Source of the DNA: Clostridium fungisolvens | GTDB taxonomy: Bacteria; Bacillota; Clostridia; Clostridiales; Clostridiaceae | Assembly (NCBI RefSeq): GCF_014193895.1 | Contig: NZ_BLZR01000001.1 | Location: 3,038,001-3,102,000 of the forward strand | Direction of reading: 5' to 3' | DNA length: 64,000 nt | Shown: positions 43,799-51,172 of the stretch, in pieces | Position numbering within the stretch: position 1 is the first letter of the stretch | Layout of the letters: each line of letters starts with the position of its first letter | The notes under the pieces: generated by a model | The model's input: only the letters and a program-made list of their open reading frames with translations | Database searches by the model: none | Told to the model about the DNA's origin: nothing | Position numbers and translations under genes: made by a program

Positions 43799-44026
43799 CT
43801 TTTAAGTGAATTTATATATATAACATTCATATAGTCCTTAATCATAACTCTTTTTTATACAACACTTATCGTTCTAATCTACATCATACTTACTCAATTT
43901 TCTCTTTTTCATTGCTCTTTTAACGATTTGCCCCAAGTATAATGGCAGTCTTCTGGTCACACTTAGCTCTATTAATTTTCCCCTAATCCTTAAGAGCTTT
44001 AAATAGTAAATAGCTTTACATATAAA

Positions 44027-44056
44027 AAAACAACCAATCTACAAGGTTGTTTTCTT
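44027..44056. terminator. Hairpin terminator
   Basis: AAAACAACC and GGTTGTTTT pair around a 9-nt loop, with A/T runs on both sides. It probably ended the decayed gene immediately to its right on the minus strand. Confidence 0.7.
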
Positions 44057-44240
44057 TCATATTAATATAACATTTTTATCTACTTGGAAGTTGTTAATTC
44101 CATAGAAAGCTTTTTTCATCTTATCGATGTCATTTATTTTCTCATAAATCTTATCTTTTCACTCAGCTAATAAAAATTTATTGAATCATTCCTTAACAAA
44201 TATATTTTCCAATCAACATTTAAAATCAACTATGAATTAT
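44057..44240 (-). pseudogene. Decayed reading frame with several TGA stops
   Basis: The minus strand reads a protein-like frame (LENIFVKE, FNKFLLAE, KDKIYEKINDIDKMKKAFYG, INNFQVDKNVILI) broken by three TGA codons at points where Trp would fit. There is no start codon. I do not recognise the family. It is probably a dead gene of the element next to the recombinase. The remaining stretch 43799-44026 shows nothing. Confidence 0.4.
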
Positions 44241-44313
44241 ACTTTTATAAATCATATTATTGTTAATTAAATACTTAAGACTATATTTTATAATAAGTCA
44301 ATTAAGCACTTTA

Positions 44314-44466
44314 TTATTCATTTTTATTTTTATTAAGATTTAGTAATTCTGCGCATGTACTCTTTCCATACTCATTAAGTAAACTAACTGCCAATGTTTT
44401 CGAATATTCTATTTTCATTTCCTTTGTCAGCTTTCCTTCTATGATTATAGTAATTTTTTTATTCAT
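44314..44466 (-). CDS. Small basic protein beside the serine recombinase
   Basis: This 50-aa frame starts with ATG behind AGAGGG. It reads as a short beta strand (KKITIIIEG), a helix (KEMKIEYSKTLAVSLLNEYGK) and a polar tail. It is divergent from the recombinase gene with a 148-bp gap. Small proteins in this position can be recombination directionality factors or regulators; nothing in the sequence proves it. Confidence 0.55.
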   Translation of the reverse strand: MNKKITIIIEGKLTKEMKIEYSKTLAVSLLNEYGKSTCAELLNLNKNKNE

Positions 44467-44614
44467 ATAATGAACCCTCTTTAAGCATTATTACTTATAT
44501 AATATGAATAACTATAATTAAGTGTTAAACATATACTCGTCGCTATTATAAATTATGTGTCATATTCTTAGTTCCACGTTATTAGAATAGTATCATAAAG
44601 CTTAGGAGGTACTT

Positions 44615-46210
44615 ATGAAAGCAGCTATCTATAGTAGAAAATCTATATTTACTGGCAAAGGTGACTCAATTGAAAACCAAATAGAATTATGCAAACAATA
44701 TGGATCTAAGCTTGGTATAAATGATTATATTATATATGAAGATGAGGGGTTCTCAGGTGGAAATACTAATAGACCTAGATTTCAGCAACTTTTAAAGGAT
44801 GCAAAGAAAAATTTATTTGATGTACTTATATGTTATAGACTTGATCGTATAAGCAGAAATGTAGCTGATTTCTCAACTACTCTAGACATGCTTCAAAAAT
44901 ATAAAATTAATTTTATAAGCATTAGAGAGCAATTTGATACTACTACTCCTATGGGACGTGCAATGATTTATATCGCTAGTGTTTTTGCTCAACTGGAAAG
45001 AGAAACTATTGCTGAAAGAGTTCGCGATAATATGCTTCAGCTTGCAAAATCAGGTAGGTGGCTTGGAGGACAAGAACCCTTTGGTTTTGCTGCCGAAAGA
45101 GTTACTTATATTGATAGCGAGTTTAAAGAACGCTCATTGATGCAACTCTGCCCACTTAAGTCAGAACTCAACATAATTAATTTAATTTTTTCTAAATACC
45201 TTGAACTACGTTCCTTATCAAAGGTTTCAAGATATTTAAATTCATCAAATATAAAGGGCAAAAATGGAGGACAATGGTCAACTATGCAACTCAGAAGAAT
45301 TCTCACAAGCCCATTATACGTAAAGTCCTCTGAAACAACAAATAACTTTTTAATGCATTCAGGTATGAATGTATTTGGTGATCCAAACGGAAACGGATAC
45401 CTTACTTATAATAAAACTAAAAATATCACAACTGACAGAGATATTACAGAATGGATAGTTGCGGTTTCTAGACATGAAGGCATAATAAGTGCTGAAGATT
45501 GGATAAAAGTACAGAACATCTTAGATAAAAACAAAGAAAACAGAGTTAAAAGATTGGGTACAGGTGATAATTCAGCTCTCCTAACTGGATTATTGGTTTG
45601 TGCAAAGTGTGGATCTAGGATGAAAATAAAACAAGGCCATAAATCTAAAAAACAAAATAGAAGACTCGATTACTATGTATGTTCTGCTAAAGATAACAGC
45701 AATGGATCTAAATGTGATAATAAAAATGTGAGAGTTGATATATTAGACAATCTCCTATTAAAACAAATTAAGGCATATGATAAAAATTTATTAGTAAAAT
45801 CCATTTCCTTATTAATGGAACTGTACGAAAAAGGAACAGATGAAGAAAAGAATATTAACATTTTGAAATCATCAATAAACGAAAAAGAACATATAATAGG
45901 TAACTTGGTTAAACAACTATCACTCTCTGAAAATGAACAGGTATCAAAGTATATAATTAAAGAACTCGAAGAACTAGATGCAGAACTGCAAAATTTAAAA
46001 TTCAGATTGGATAGTCATTATAAAATAAAATTAGACGAATCAAACTCTCCTAAAGTTAACTTCCTTGAAGAGGCTTTACGTATCCCTGGAGATGAATATG
46101 AAGTGATAAGAGATGTTATCCATAAAAGAAATTTGCTAAACACTATAATTGACACAATATATTGGAACGGAGATAATATGGAACTTAAGGTAAAGTTTAT
46201 AAAATCATGA
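44615..46210 (+). CDS. Large serine recombinase (integrase)
   Basis: The 531-aa protein has the resolvase catalytic domain (residues 1-145) with the nucleophile Ser in AIYSRKS, the conserved SIENQ segment and the active-site DVLICYRLDRISRN. A recombinase domain follows (about 150-280: PFGFAAE, LRRILTSPLYV), then a zinc beta-ribbon (CAKCGSRMKIKQG ... YVCSAK, with a later Cys) and a coiled-coil C-terminus. RBS AGGAGG precedes the ATG. It ends 43 bp from the right junction and is the evident integrase of the 29-kb element. Confidence 0.95.
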   Translation: MKAAIYSRKSIFTGKGDSIENQIELCKQYGSKLGINDYIIYEDEGFSGGNTNRPRFQQLLKDAKKNLFDVLICYRLDRISRNVADFSTTLDMLQKYKINFISIREQFDTTTPMGRAMIYIASVFAQLERETIAERVRDNMLQLAKSGRWLGGQEPFGFAAERVTYIDSEFKERSLMQLCPLKSELNIINLIFSKYLELRSLSKVSRYLNSSNIKGKNGGQWSTMQLRRILTSPLYVKSSETTNNFLMHSGMNVFGDPNGNGYLTYNKTKNITTDRDITEWIVAVSRHEGIISAEDWIKVQNILDKNKENRVKRLGTGDNSALLTGLLVCAKCGSRMKIKQGHKSKKQNRRLDYYVCSAKDNSNGSKCDNKNVRVDILDNLLLKQIKAYDKNLLVKSISLLMELYEKGTDEEKNINILKSSINEKEHIIGNLVKQLSLSENEQVSKYIIKELEELDAELQNLKFRLDSHYKIKLDESNSPKVNFLEEALRIPGDEYEVIRDVIHKRNLLNTIIDTIYWNGDNMELKVKFIKS

Positions 46211-46237
46211 TTAGCCTTATTGTATAAATGATGCTTT

Positions 46238-46270
46238 CTTATAACTGAAGGACAATATTCAGTTCCAGCA
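46238..46270 (-). other. Right attachment junction of the integrated element
   Basis: The crossover dinucleotide TG (minus strand) is at 46253-46254. The high-coordinate side is flavoprotein coding (GAATAT before it). The element side reads TCCTTCAGTTATAAG. Joined with the left junction, the element ends give a dyad with arms TTATAAC and GTTATAA centred on TG. Confidence 0.75.
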
Positions 46271-46299
46271 TCAATACAATCTATTAACTCTCTGTCCAT
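46253..46299 (-). pseudogene. 5' end of the split FNR-like flavoprotein gene
   Basis: ATG behind GTGGAGGAG opens MDRELIDCIDAGTEY, followed by the TG of a Cys codon. After that the frame runs antisense through the recombinase gene. Joined to the sequence beginning at 16989 it continues as C-P-CHLAEAGECILC, giving 330 codons in frame down to 16047. The start signals of the split gene are thus here, 29 kb away from its body. Confidence 0.8.
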
Positions 46300-46568
46300 C
46301 TACTCCTCCACAATAATTATTTAAGATTTTTAGTATATAAAATTATAATATTTAAAATCCTATACTACTAAATTATTTCATCACAACTCATTTGGTTACT
46401 GTAGATATTGAATATTCAAAACTTTATTTTTACTTTAACATATCGATTAGTTATATATTAATCAGCTCGTTTATATATGCTAGTACACTTTGAATTATTA
46501 CTGATTTTAGCGAAAATTATATTCTACTACCTTATTCAACGTAAACATAGCATCTATTTGTAAAAATA

Positions 46569-46660
46569 GATATACCACTTCGTAACAAAACTTATATTTT
46601 TAAATTCTCACAATGCATGGTGAGAGCTTAAAAAATCCATTCGTTTCGGAGTGGTACGTC
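46569..46660 (-). repeat. Family B nested-hairpin element, copy 3
   Basis: Read on the minus strand, the outer arms GACGTACCACTCCG and CGAAGTGGTATATC pair with wobbles. The inner arms TCTCAC and GTGAGA form a second hairpin, and the core AAATATAAGTTTTGTTA is conserved. It lies just downstream of the carboxypeptidase gene and could also end its transcription. The rest of 46300-46701 shows no gene. Confidence 0.75.
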
Positions 46661-46701
46661 TTTATATATAATATAATACAGCCTTAGAATCTTTCAAAAT
46701 C

Positions 46702-47730
46702 CTATTTTTTATTAACATACTTTTTTACAACTTCATTTCCATCACTATCGACAACTGTTACCTTGCCACCAATTTCACCTTTTTTATTGCAAAAATCAGT
46801 ATAATCAATCTTATAAGTTTTTCCTTTAGGCACTACAAAGTCTATTTTACTTTCTGGATTATATCCATTTTTCTCTACTACTTCTTTGCCGATAGCTTCG
46901 CTCACAGCTACTGAATGGAAATCATAGTTTTCTTTAATATAATTATAAACTTTCTCAGTAGCCTCCCATCTATCTGGGCAATTAAACACAACTATTATTA
47001 TATCTCTTCCATTTAAATTTACGGATGACACTAGACATTTTCCAGCCTGCCCAGTATAACCTGTTTTAACTCCATTAGCTTCAGGTATTCTATGTAATAT
47101 TTTATTTATATTTGTATAATCTCTTGTGAATCCATACTTTTCTTTTCTTAACTCCTTTACAGCTGCTATTTCTCTAAATTTTTCGTTTTGCATCGCAACA
47201 GAAGTTAATAAAGCCATATCATAAGCTGATGAATAGTGATTCTGACTATCCAATCCGTGAGGCGATTCAAAATGTGCATCCATAAGTCCTAAACTTGTTG
47301 CAAAAGAGCTCATAACCTTTGCAAAGTTCTCTACACTTCCTGCTTGAGCTTCTGCTAAAGCAATAGCTGCATCATTACCGGATCTAGTCATAAGTCCAAA
47401 TACAAGTTCATGTATACTTATCTGTTCTCCGCTTCTAAAGCCAACTGTTGAGCCTCTTATTGATGCTGCATTTTTGCTAATAACTACTTTTTCATCTAGA
47501 TTCTTATTTTGTAGAGTTATAAGAGCAGTCATTATTTTCGTTGTACTTGCCATTGGTACAGGCATATAACCATTTTTGCTATATAATACTTGTTTTGAAT
47601 TTCTATCCATTGCTAATACATATCTAGCACTAGGAGTTAAATCTTTACCATAGACTGTTATATTGTTACCTATTAATAAACTAATAAGAAGAAAGCTCAA
47701 AAAATAACTAATTCCCTTTTTAATTTTCAT
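46702..47730 (-). CDS. D-alanyl-D-alanine carboxypeptidase (DacB-like)
   Basis: The 342-aa serine peptidase of the PBP5/S11 family has a signal peptide (1-28) and catalytic motifs STTK (near residue 43-46), SGN (in TRSGNDAAIA) and KTG (in GVKTGYTG). It trims pentapeptide side chains of peptidoglycan; DacB-type enzymes shape spore cortex. The truncated PBP5 C-terminal domain and the sporulation context suit DacB, but a vegetative role is possible. In the ancestral chromosome it would lie directly upstream of the split flavoprotein gene. Confidence 0.88.
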   Translation of the reverse strand: MKIKKGISYFLSFLLISLLIGNNITVYGKDLTPSARYVLAMDRNSKQVLYSKNGYMPVPMASTTKIMTALITLQNKNLDEKVVISKNAASIRGSTVGFRSGEQISIHELVFGLMTRSGNDAAIALAEAQAGSVENFAKVMSSFATSLGLMDAHFESPHGLDSQNHYSSAYDMALLTSVAMQNEKFREIAAVKELRKEKYGFTRDYTNINKILHRIPEANGVKTGYTGQAGKCLVSSVNLNGRDIIIVVFNCPDRWEATEKVYNYIKENYDFHSVAVSEAIGKEVVEKNGYNPESKIDFVVPKGKTYKIDYTDFCNKKGEIGGKVTVVDSDGNEVVKKYVNKK

Positions 47731-47809
47731 AACATCAGTCCTTTTTTATAATTTAGCTACATAACACTTATTGTTTTATACATCATATATTTTCAAGTCA
47801 TTCTTTAAA

Positions 47810-47904
47810 GATAAAAAACTTCAACTCAAAATTTATTTTCAAAACTCTTCTGGGTTCTGAGAATATAATTAGAAAATATAAATTTAATTACGAGGTGACT
47901 TATC
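47810..47904 (+). repeat. Family B nested-hairpin element, copy 4
   Basis: The outer arms GATAA and TCAACTC pair with GAGGTGA and TTATC. The middle shares TTTTCAAAACTCTTCTGGG with copy 1, and the core AAATATAAATTTAATTA is conserved. It lies in the otherwise gene-free stretch 47731-48187 upstream of the carboxypeptidase gene. Confidence 0.7.
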
Positions 47905-48187
47905 TATGGTTTTGTAAGATCACAAATTAAACTATATTATGATTTTCTGTAAAAAAGACACTTTACTTTGCATCATATTTTATAACTGCTTCACTTTACC
48001 ACAGTTCCTAAAAACACAATCTAAAATATTGATTTCAATATAATTATTTATCAAGTTAGCAAAGCTATATATATAAATTCCCCAAAATAAAATTGAAATA
48101 ACCTAGATATAGATGGTTATACGTAAAAAAATTGGAAATACTATAATTAGAAGGATTAATATATCCTTTATTTTTGGAGGAAGGCTA

Positions 48188-48763
48188 ATGCTCGCATTAT
48201 ATATTTTTATATTAATACTTTTGTTATTAATTGTACCTTTTCCTATAAAACTTAAAATAATATTTAAAGATTTGGATTTAGAAGTTTACTTATATAGATT
48301 TAAAGTATTTTCCCTGCAAAAAACATTAAGAAAGAAAAAAGAAAAGGAAAAGTGCAAACCTAAAAAAGAAAAGAAAAAAACAAAGAAAAAAAAGGTTCAA
48401 TTCAATATAGATATTTTGAAAAACATAACTTACAGATTAAACCATAACCCTATAAAACCTAAAATGAAGTTATGTTATGAAATGAATTATTCCACAGGTG
48501 ATGCTGCTAGTACAGCTAAAATTTACGGAATCATATATCAAGTTATTACAACAATTTATATGATAATAAACATTCCTTTTAAGATTGTAGAAAACAATAC
48601 CAACTTAACTCCTAATTTTCAATCCGAAGGTATTTCCGTAAAAATCAAAATAAAAAGTATAATTTTTTTAAATTTAGTAAAAATTATATATATAATTTTA
48701 TTAATATTATTGTCCTTAAAATATAAGGAGGTGGACCCTAAAGGGGAAAGTTATGGAATGTAA
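48188..48763 (+). CDS. DUF2953 family membrane protein (YtfI-like)
   Basis: The 191-aa protein has an N-terminal membrane helix (residues 2-21), a very Lys-rich segment (about 55-80), a DUF2953-type region and a C-terminal hydrophobic segment. It overlaps ytfJ by 11 bp, the conserved YtfI-YtfJ pairing of spore formers, where it is thought to serve spore germination or lysozyme-resistance functions with YtfJ. The ATG at 48188 follows GGAGGAAGG; earlier in-frame codons have no RBS. Confidence 0.82.
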   Translation: MLALYIFILILLLLIVPFPIKLKIIFKDLDLEVYLYRFKVFSLQKTLRKKKEKEKCKPKKEKKKTKKKKVQFNIDILKNITYRLNHNPIKPKMKLCYEMNYSTGDAASTAKIYGIIYQVITTIYMIINIPFKIVENNTNLTPNFQSEGISVKIKIKSIIFLNLVKIIYIILLILLSLKYKEVDPKGESYGM

Positions 48764-49166
48764 TCATCCAATCGAAAACTTAATGAAAACAACCATGGAA
48801 AGTCTACGAGATATGATAGACGTTAACACTGTAATAGGGGATGCTGTAGAAACAAAAGACGGAAGTTATATAATTCCTATTTCTAGAGTATCTTTCGGTT
48901 TTGCTTCTGGCGGAAGTGAGTTTGGTAAAGAAGTTCCTGAAAAGTATCCATTTGGTGGGGGCTCTGGTGCAGGGGTTACTGTTCGACCAGTTGCATTTTT
49001 AGTTCTTAGAGAAAATTCAGTAAGACTTCTTCCTGTAAATCAAACTAATACCTACGATAGAATTGTGGATAATGTTCCTCAAGTCTTAGAAGTTATCAAA
49101 GATTTTTTCTCAAAACCTAAAAATAACAAGGAAGAAAATTGCGATAAACCTGAAGCCAATCAATAA
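48753..49166 (+). CDS. ytfJ: Sporulation protein YtfJ (GerW)
   Basis: The 137-aa protein matches YtfJ/GerW: HPIENLMKTTMESLRDMIDVNTVIGDAV, then the Gly-rich GGGSGAGVTVRPVAFLV and a C-terminal helix. In Bacillus it is made in the forespore and is needed for normal germination. It overlaps the DUF2953 gene, so both are one operon, and a strong terminator follows. Confidence 0.93.
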   Translation: MECNHPIENLMKTTMESLRDMIDVNTVIGDAVETKDGSYIIPISRVSFGFASGGSEFGKEVPEKYPFGGGSGAGVTVRPVAFLVLRENSVRLLPVNQTNTYDRIVDNVPQVLEVIKDFFSKPKNNKEENCDKPEANQ

Positions 49167-49172
49167 GACTAA

Positions 49173-49212
49173 AAATATAGACTTTCATACACAATGAAAG
49201 TCTATATTTGCT
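49173..49212 (+). terminator. Terminator of the ytfI-ytfJ operon
   Basis: A perfect 16-bp stem (AAATATAGACTTTCAT with its complement) closes a 5-nt loop, and TTG CTTATT follows. Confidence 0.8.
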
Positions 49213-49368
49213 TATTCATTTAAAGAATCGTGCAATTCATACAGTTCTATTTAATATCTCTTTAACTTTTATTATTATCATTCAATGTATTATCTATGTA
49301 CTATCCTCTATTCATGCTTAATATAAATTACGTAAAAATATGTATATTAAAAGACTCTATATTAATTA

Positions 49369-49983
49369 TTATTCCTCAAATTGATTCAAATCTTGTGTAT
49401 TATCAGCTTCTTCTACTTCTTCAAATAAGTCTAATGAAGGAAGTTCTTTTAAGTCTTCGAGGCCAAATTGTCTTAAAAATTCTTCAGTAGTTCCATATTG
49501 AATAGGTCTGCCAGGAACCTCCAGTCTTCCCATTTCCTTAATTAAATTCTTTTCCATAAGTTTCAGTACTGCACTATCGCTTTTTACTCCACGAATTTCA
49601 TCAATCTCCACACGGGTAACTGGTTGTTTATATGCTATTATAGCTAAGCTTTCTAGAGAAGCTTGTGACAAGGATTGTCTTGTATTCTTTTTAAGTAGCT
49701 TTTGTACATAGTCACTGTTTTGTGGCTTTGTTACTAATTGATACATACCATTTATACTTATAATCTTTATTCCTCTTCCTTGGTTTTCATATTCTATTAT
49801 CATAGATTCTACAATTTCTTCTACAAAGTCTATATCACATTCTAATATTCTCGCTAAATCTTTAGGCCCTAGTGGTTCACCTGTTACAAATAGTAGAGAT
49901 TCTATTACTGACATATACTGCCTTTTCGTAGAAACCTCTTCAAATTCTAATTGATCTATACTAATCTTGTCCACTAAATTCAT
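49369..49983 (-). CDS. scpB: Segregation and condensation protein B
   Basis: The 204-aa protein has the two winged-helix domains of ScpB (YMSVIESLLFVTGEPLGPKDLARIL, SLESLAIIAYKQPVTRVEIDEIRG, GRPIQYGTTEEFLRQFGLEDLKELP) and an acidic tail. It binds ScpA and SMC to form the bacterial condensin. It overlaps scpA. The listed ATG is very close to its RBS; a GTG three codons in, 10 nt from AGAGG, may be the real start. Confidence 0.95.
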   Translation of the reverse strand: MNLVDKISIDQLEFEEVSTKRQYMSVIESLLFVTGEPLGPKDLARILECDIDFVEEIVESMIIEYENQGRGIKIISINGMYQLVTKPQNSDYVQKLLKKNTRQSLSQASLESLAIIAYKQPVTRVEIDEIRGVKSDSAVLKLMEKNLIKEMGRLEVPGRPIQYGTTEEFLRQFGLEDLKELPSLDLFEEVEEADNTQDLNQFEE

Positions 49984-50707
49984 TCCTCTCTATGTATATG
50001 TTAGAAAAGCTATCTTCCTGTATTACTTTTATTACTCTCTGCTTTATAAGTTCAAGTACTGCTAGAAATGTTACTACCTTTTCCAACTTAGACTCACATT
50101 CAAATAAAAGATTCTCAAAGTCAATATGCTTTCTACTAAGTATGGCCTCTGAGATATAACTCATCTTGTCCTCCAATTTATACTTATCTGCATATATTCT
50201 CTTTTCAATAACAGTTGTATTCTGCTTATTTTTATAGTTATTAATAAGCTGATTAAAAATATTGTACAAATCAAGCATTGTTATATTCAAGAGTAAATCT
50301 TCGGTGTTATCTTTGCCCAAGTCTTCAATTATCTCAGGCTTTTTTGTAAATATCTTACCTGTGTATAAACTTTTTTTGCTAAGAAACACTGCTGCATTTT
50401 TTATTTTCTTATATATTATAAGTTTCTCAACTAAATCAAGCTTAGGATCCTTGTCTTCTTCATCTTCCTTAACTGGCTTAGGGAGGAGCATCTTGGACTT
50501 AATTTCAAGCAATGTAGCTGCCACCACTATGAATTCTGATGTAATATCTAAATCCATCTCCTTCATTGTATTTAAATAATCCATATACTGATTTGTAAGT
50601 TCATATATCTTAATATCATGAATTTCCATCTTATTCTGCTTTATTAAATGCAAAAGAAGATCAAAAGGCCCTTCGAAATTCGTTATCTTAATGCTTGGAA
50701 GCTGCAT
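49961..50707 (-). CDS. scpA: Segregation and condensation protein A
   Basis: The 248-aa kleisin has the N-terminal FEGPFDLLLHLIKQNKMEIHDI signature, the central helical part and the C-terminal winged helix (VVTFLAVLELIKQRVI). It bridges SMC heads with ScpB in chromosome segregation. RBS AGGAGAG precedes the ATG, and scpB overlaps its end by 23 bp. Confidence 0.95.
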   Translation of the reverse strand: MQLPSIKITNFEGPFDLLLHLIKQNKMEIHDIKIYELTNQYMDYLNTMKEMDLDITSEFIVVAATLLEIKSKMLLPKPVKEDEEDKDPKLDLVEKLIIYKKIKNAAVFLSKKSLYTGKIFTKKPEIIEDLGKDNTEDLLLNITMLDLYNIFNQLINNYKNKQNTTVIEKRIYADKYKLEDKMSYISEAILSRKHIDFENLLFECESKLEKVVTFLAVLELIKQRVIKVIQEDSFSNIYIERNEFSGQD

Positions 50708-50775
50708 ATAATCTCTCCTATTTTTAAATTCATTAAAGTATGTAAAATATAAGTTCTGTCAAAACACATGTTAAA

Positions 50776-50845
50776 ATTAAGCGGTTAATCATCCGATGCT
50801 TTAATTACCTTAATCATGACCACTTATTTTCAATAATAGTCTTAA
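50776..50845. repeat. Family A repeat fragment
   Basis: GGTTAATCATCCGATGCTTTAAT is, as reverse complement, the conserved end of the palindromic element at 55777-55976. Flanking AAAATTAAGC and CTTATTTTC are degenerate arms. The rest of 50708-50980 has no gene. Confidence 0.6.
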
Positions 50846-50955
50846 ACATAACCAAAATATTAAAGCGTAATACTAAGAAGTATCGCTTGTCTTAAAAACT
50901 TCCTATATATATAATATCAATTTAAAGATTATTAAGCAATAAATCAAAAAAGGCA

Positions 50956-51058
50956 ATAAAAAAGTCGCTGAAGCGATCTTCTTTAGTATTTTTTTTGCGC
51001 ATCTGCCTTTTCTTAAGCGTATGTGAAGAATCTTACAGGCGACATATTCTTCTTTTTT
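50956..51058. repeat. Family C repeat with an adjacent hairpin
   Basis: AAAAAGTCGCT and AGCGAT form a hairpin, followed by a T run and then GCGCATCTGCCTTTTC, a GTATGTGAAGAATCT segment and CAGGCGACATATTC. The same blocks occur at about 17003-17075. Confidence 0.55.
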
Positions 51059-51140
51059 TATTCTTTAACTTTATATTATGTCTTAAGTCTGTTCGCATAA
51101 TTATCCGCAGATATAATTGAGATACAATTTCCTAAAGAAT

Positions 51141-51172
51141 AAAAAAAGAAGGATTTTACTCCTTCTTATACT
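51141..51172 (-). terminator. Terminator of the dacF-type gene
   Basis: AAGAAGGA and TCCTTCTT pair around a short loop, with a run of seven T on the minus strand. The stop codon lies in the hairpin. Confidence 0.85.

Larger units (their letters stand above)
16991..46253. mobile_element. 29.26-kb serine-recombinase element inserted in a flavoprotein gene
   Basis: The two halves of one gene lie at its two ends in the same orientation, and their union at a shared TG restores a 330-codon frame. A large serine recombinase gene ends 43 bp inside the right junction, as in elements that use this class of integrase. The cargo is metabolic and regulatory; I saw no phage structural, replication or conjugation genes. 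It may be a genomic island, a skin-like element, or an integration enlarged by later rearrangement. Repeat copies and one IS lie inside. Confidence 0.75.

Noticed and set aside
16991..46253. Prophage or conjugative element as the nature of the 29-kb insertion
   Set aside because: No capsid, portal, terminase, tail, relaxase or type IV secretion gene was recognised; island or skin-like element remains the neutral description.
46018..46299. A 93-codon minus-strand frame covering the 3' end of the serine recombinase
   Set aside because: Only its first 15-16 codons are meaningful, as the 5' end of the split flavoprotein gene. The rest is antisense to the recombinase and has no protein character.
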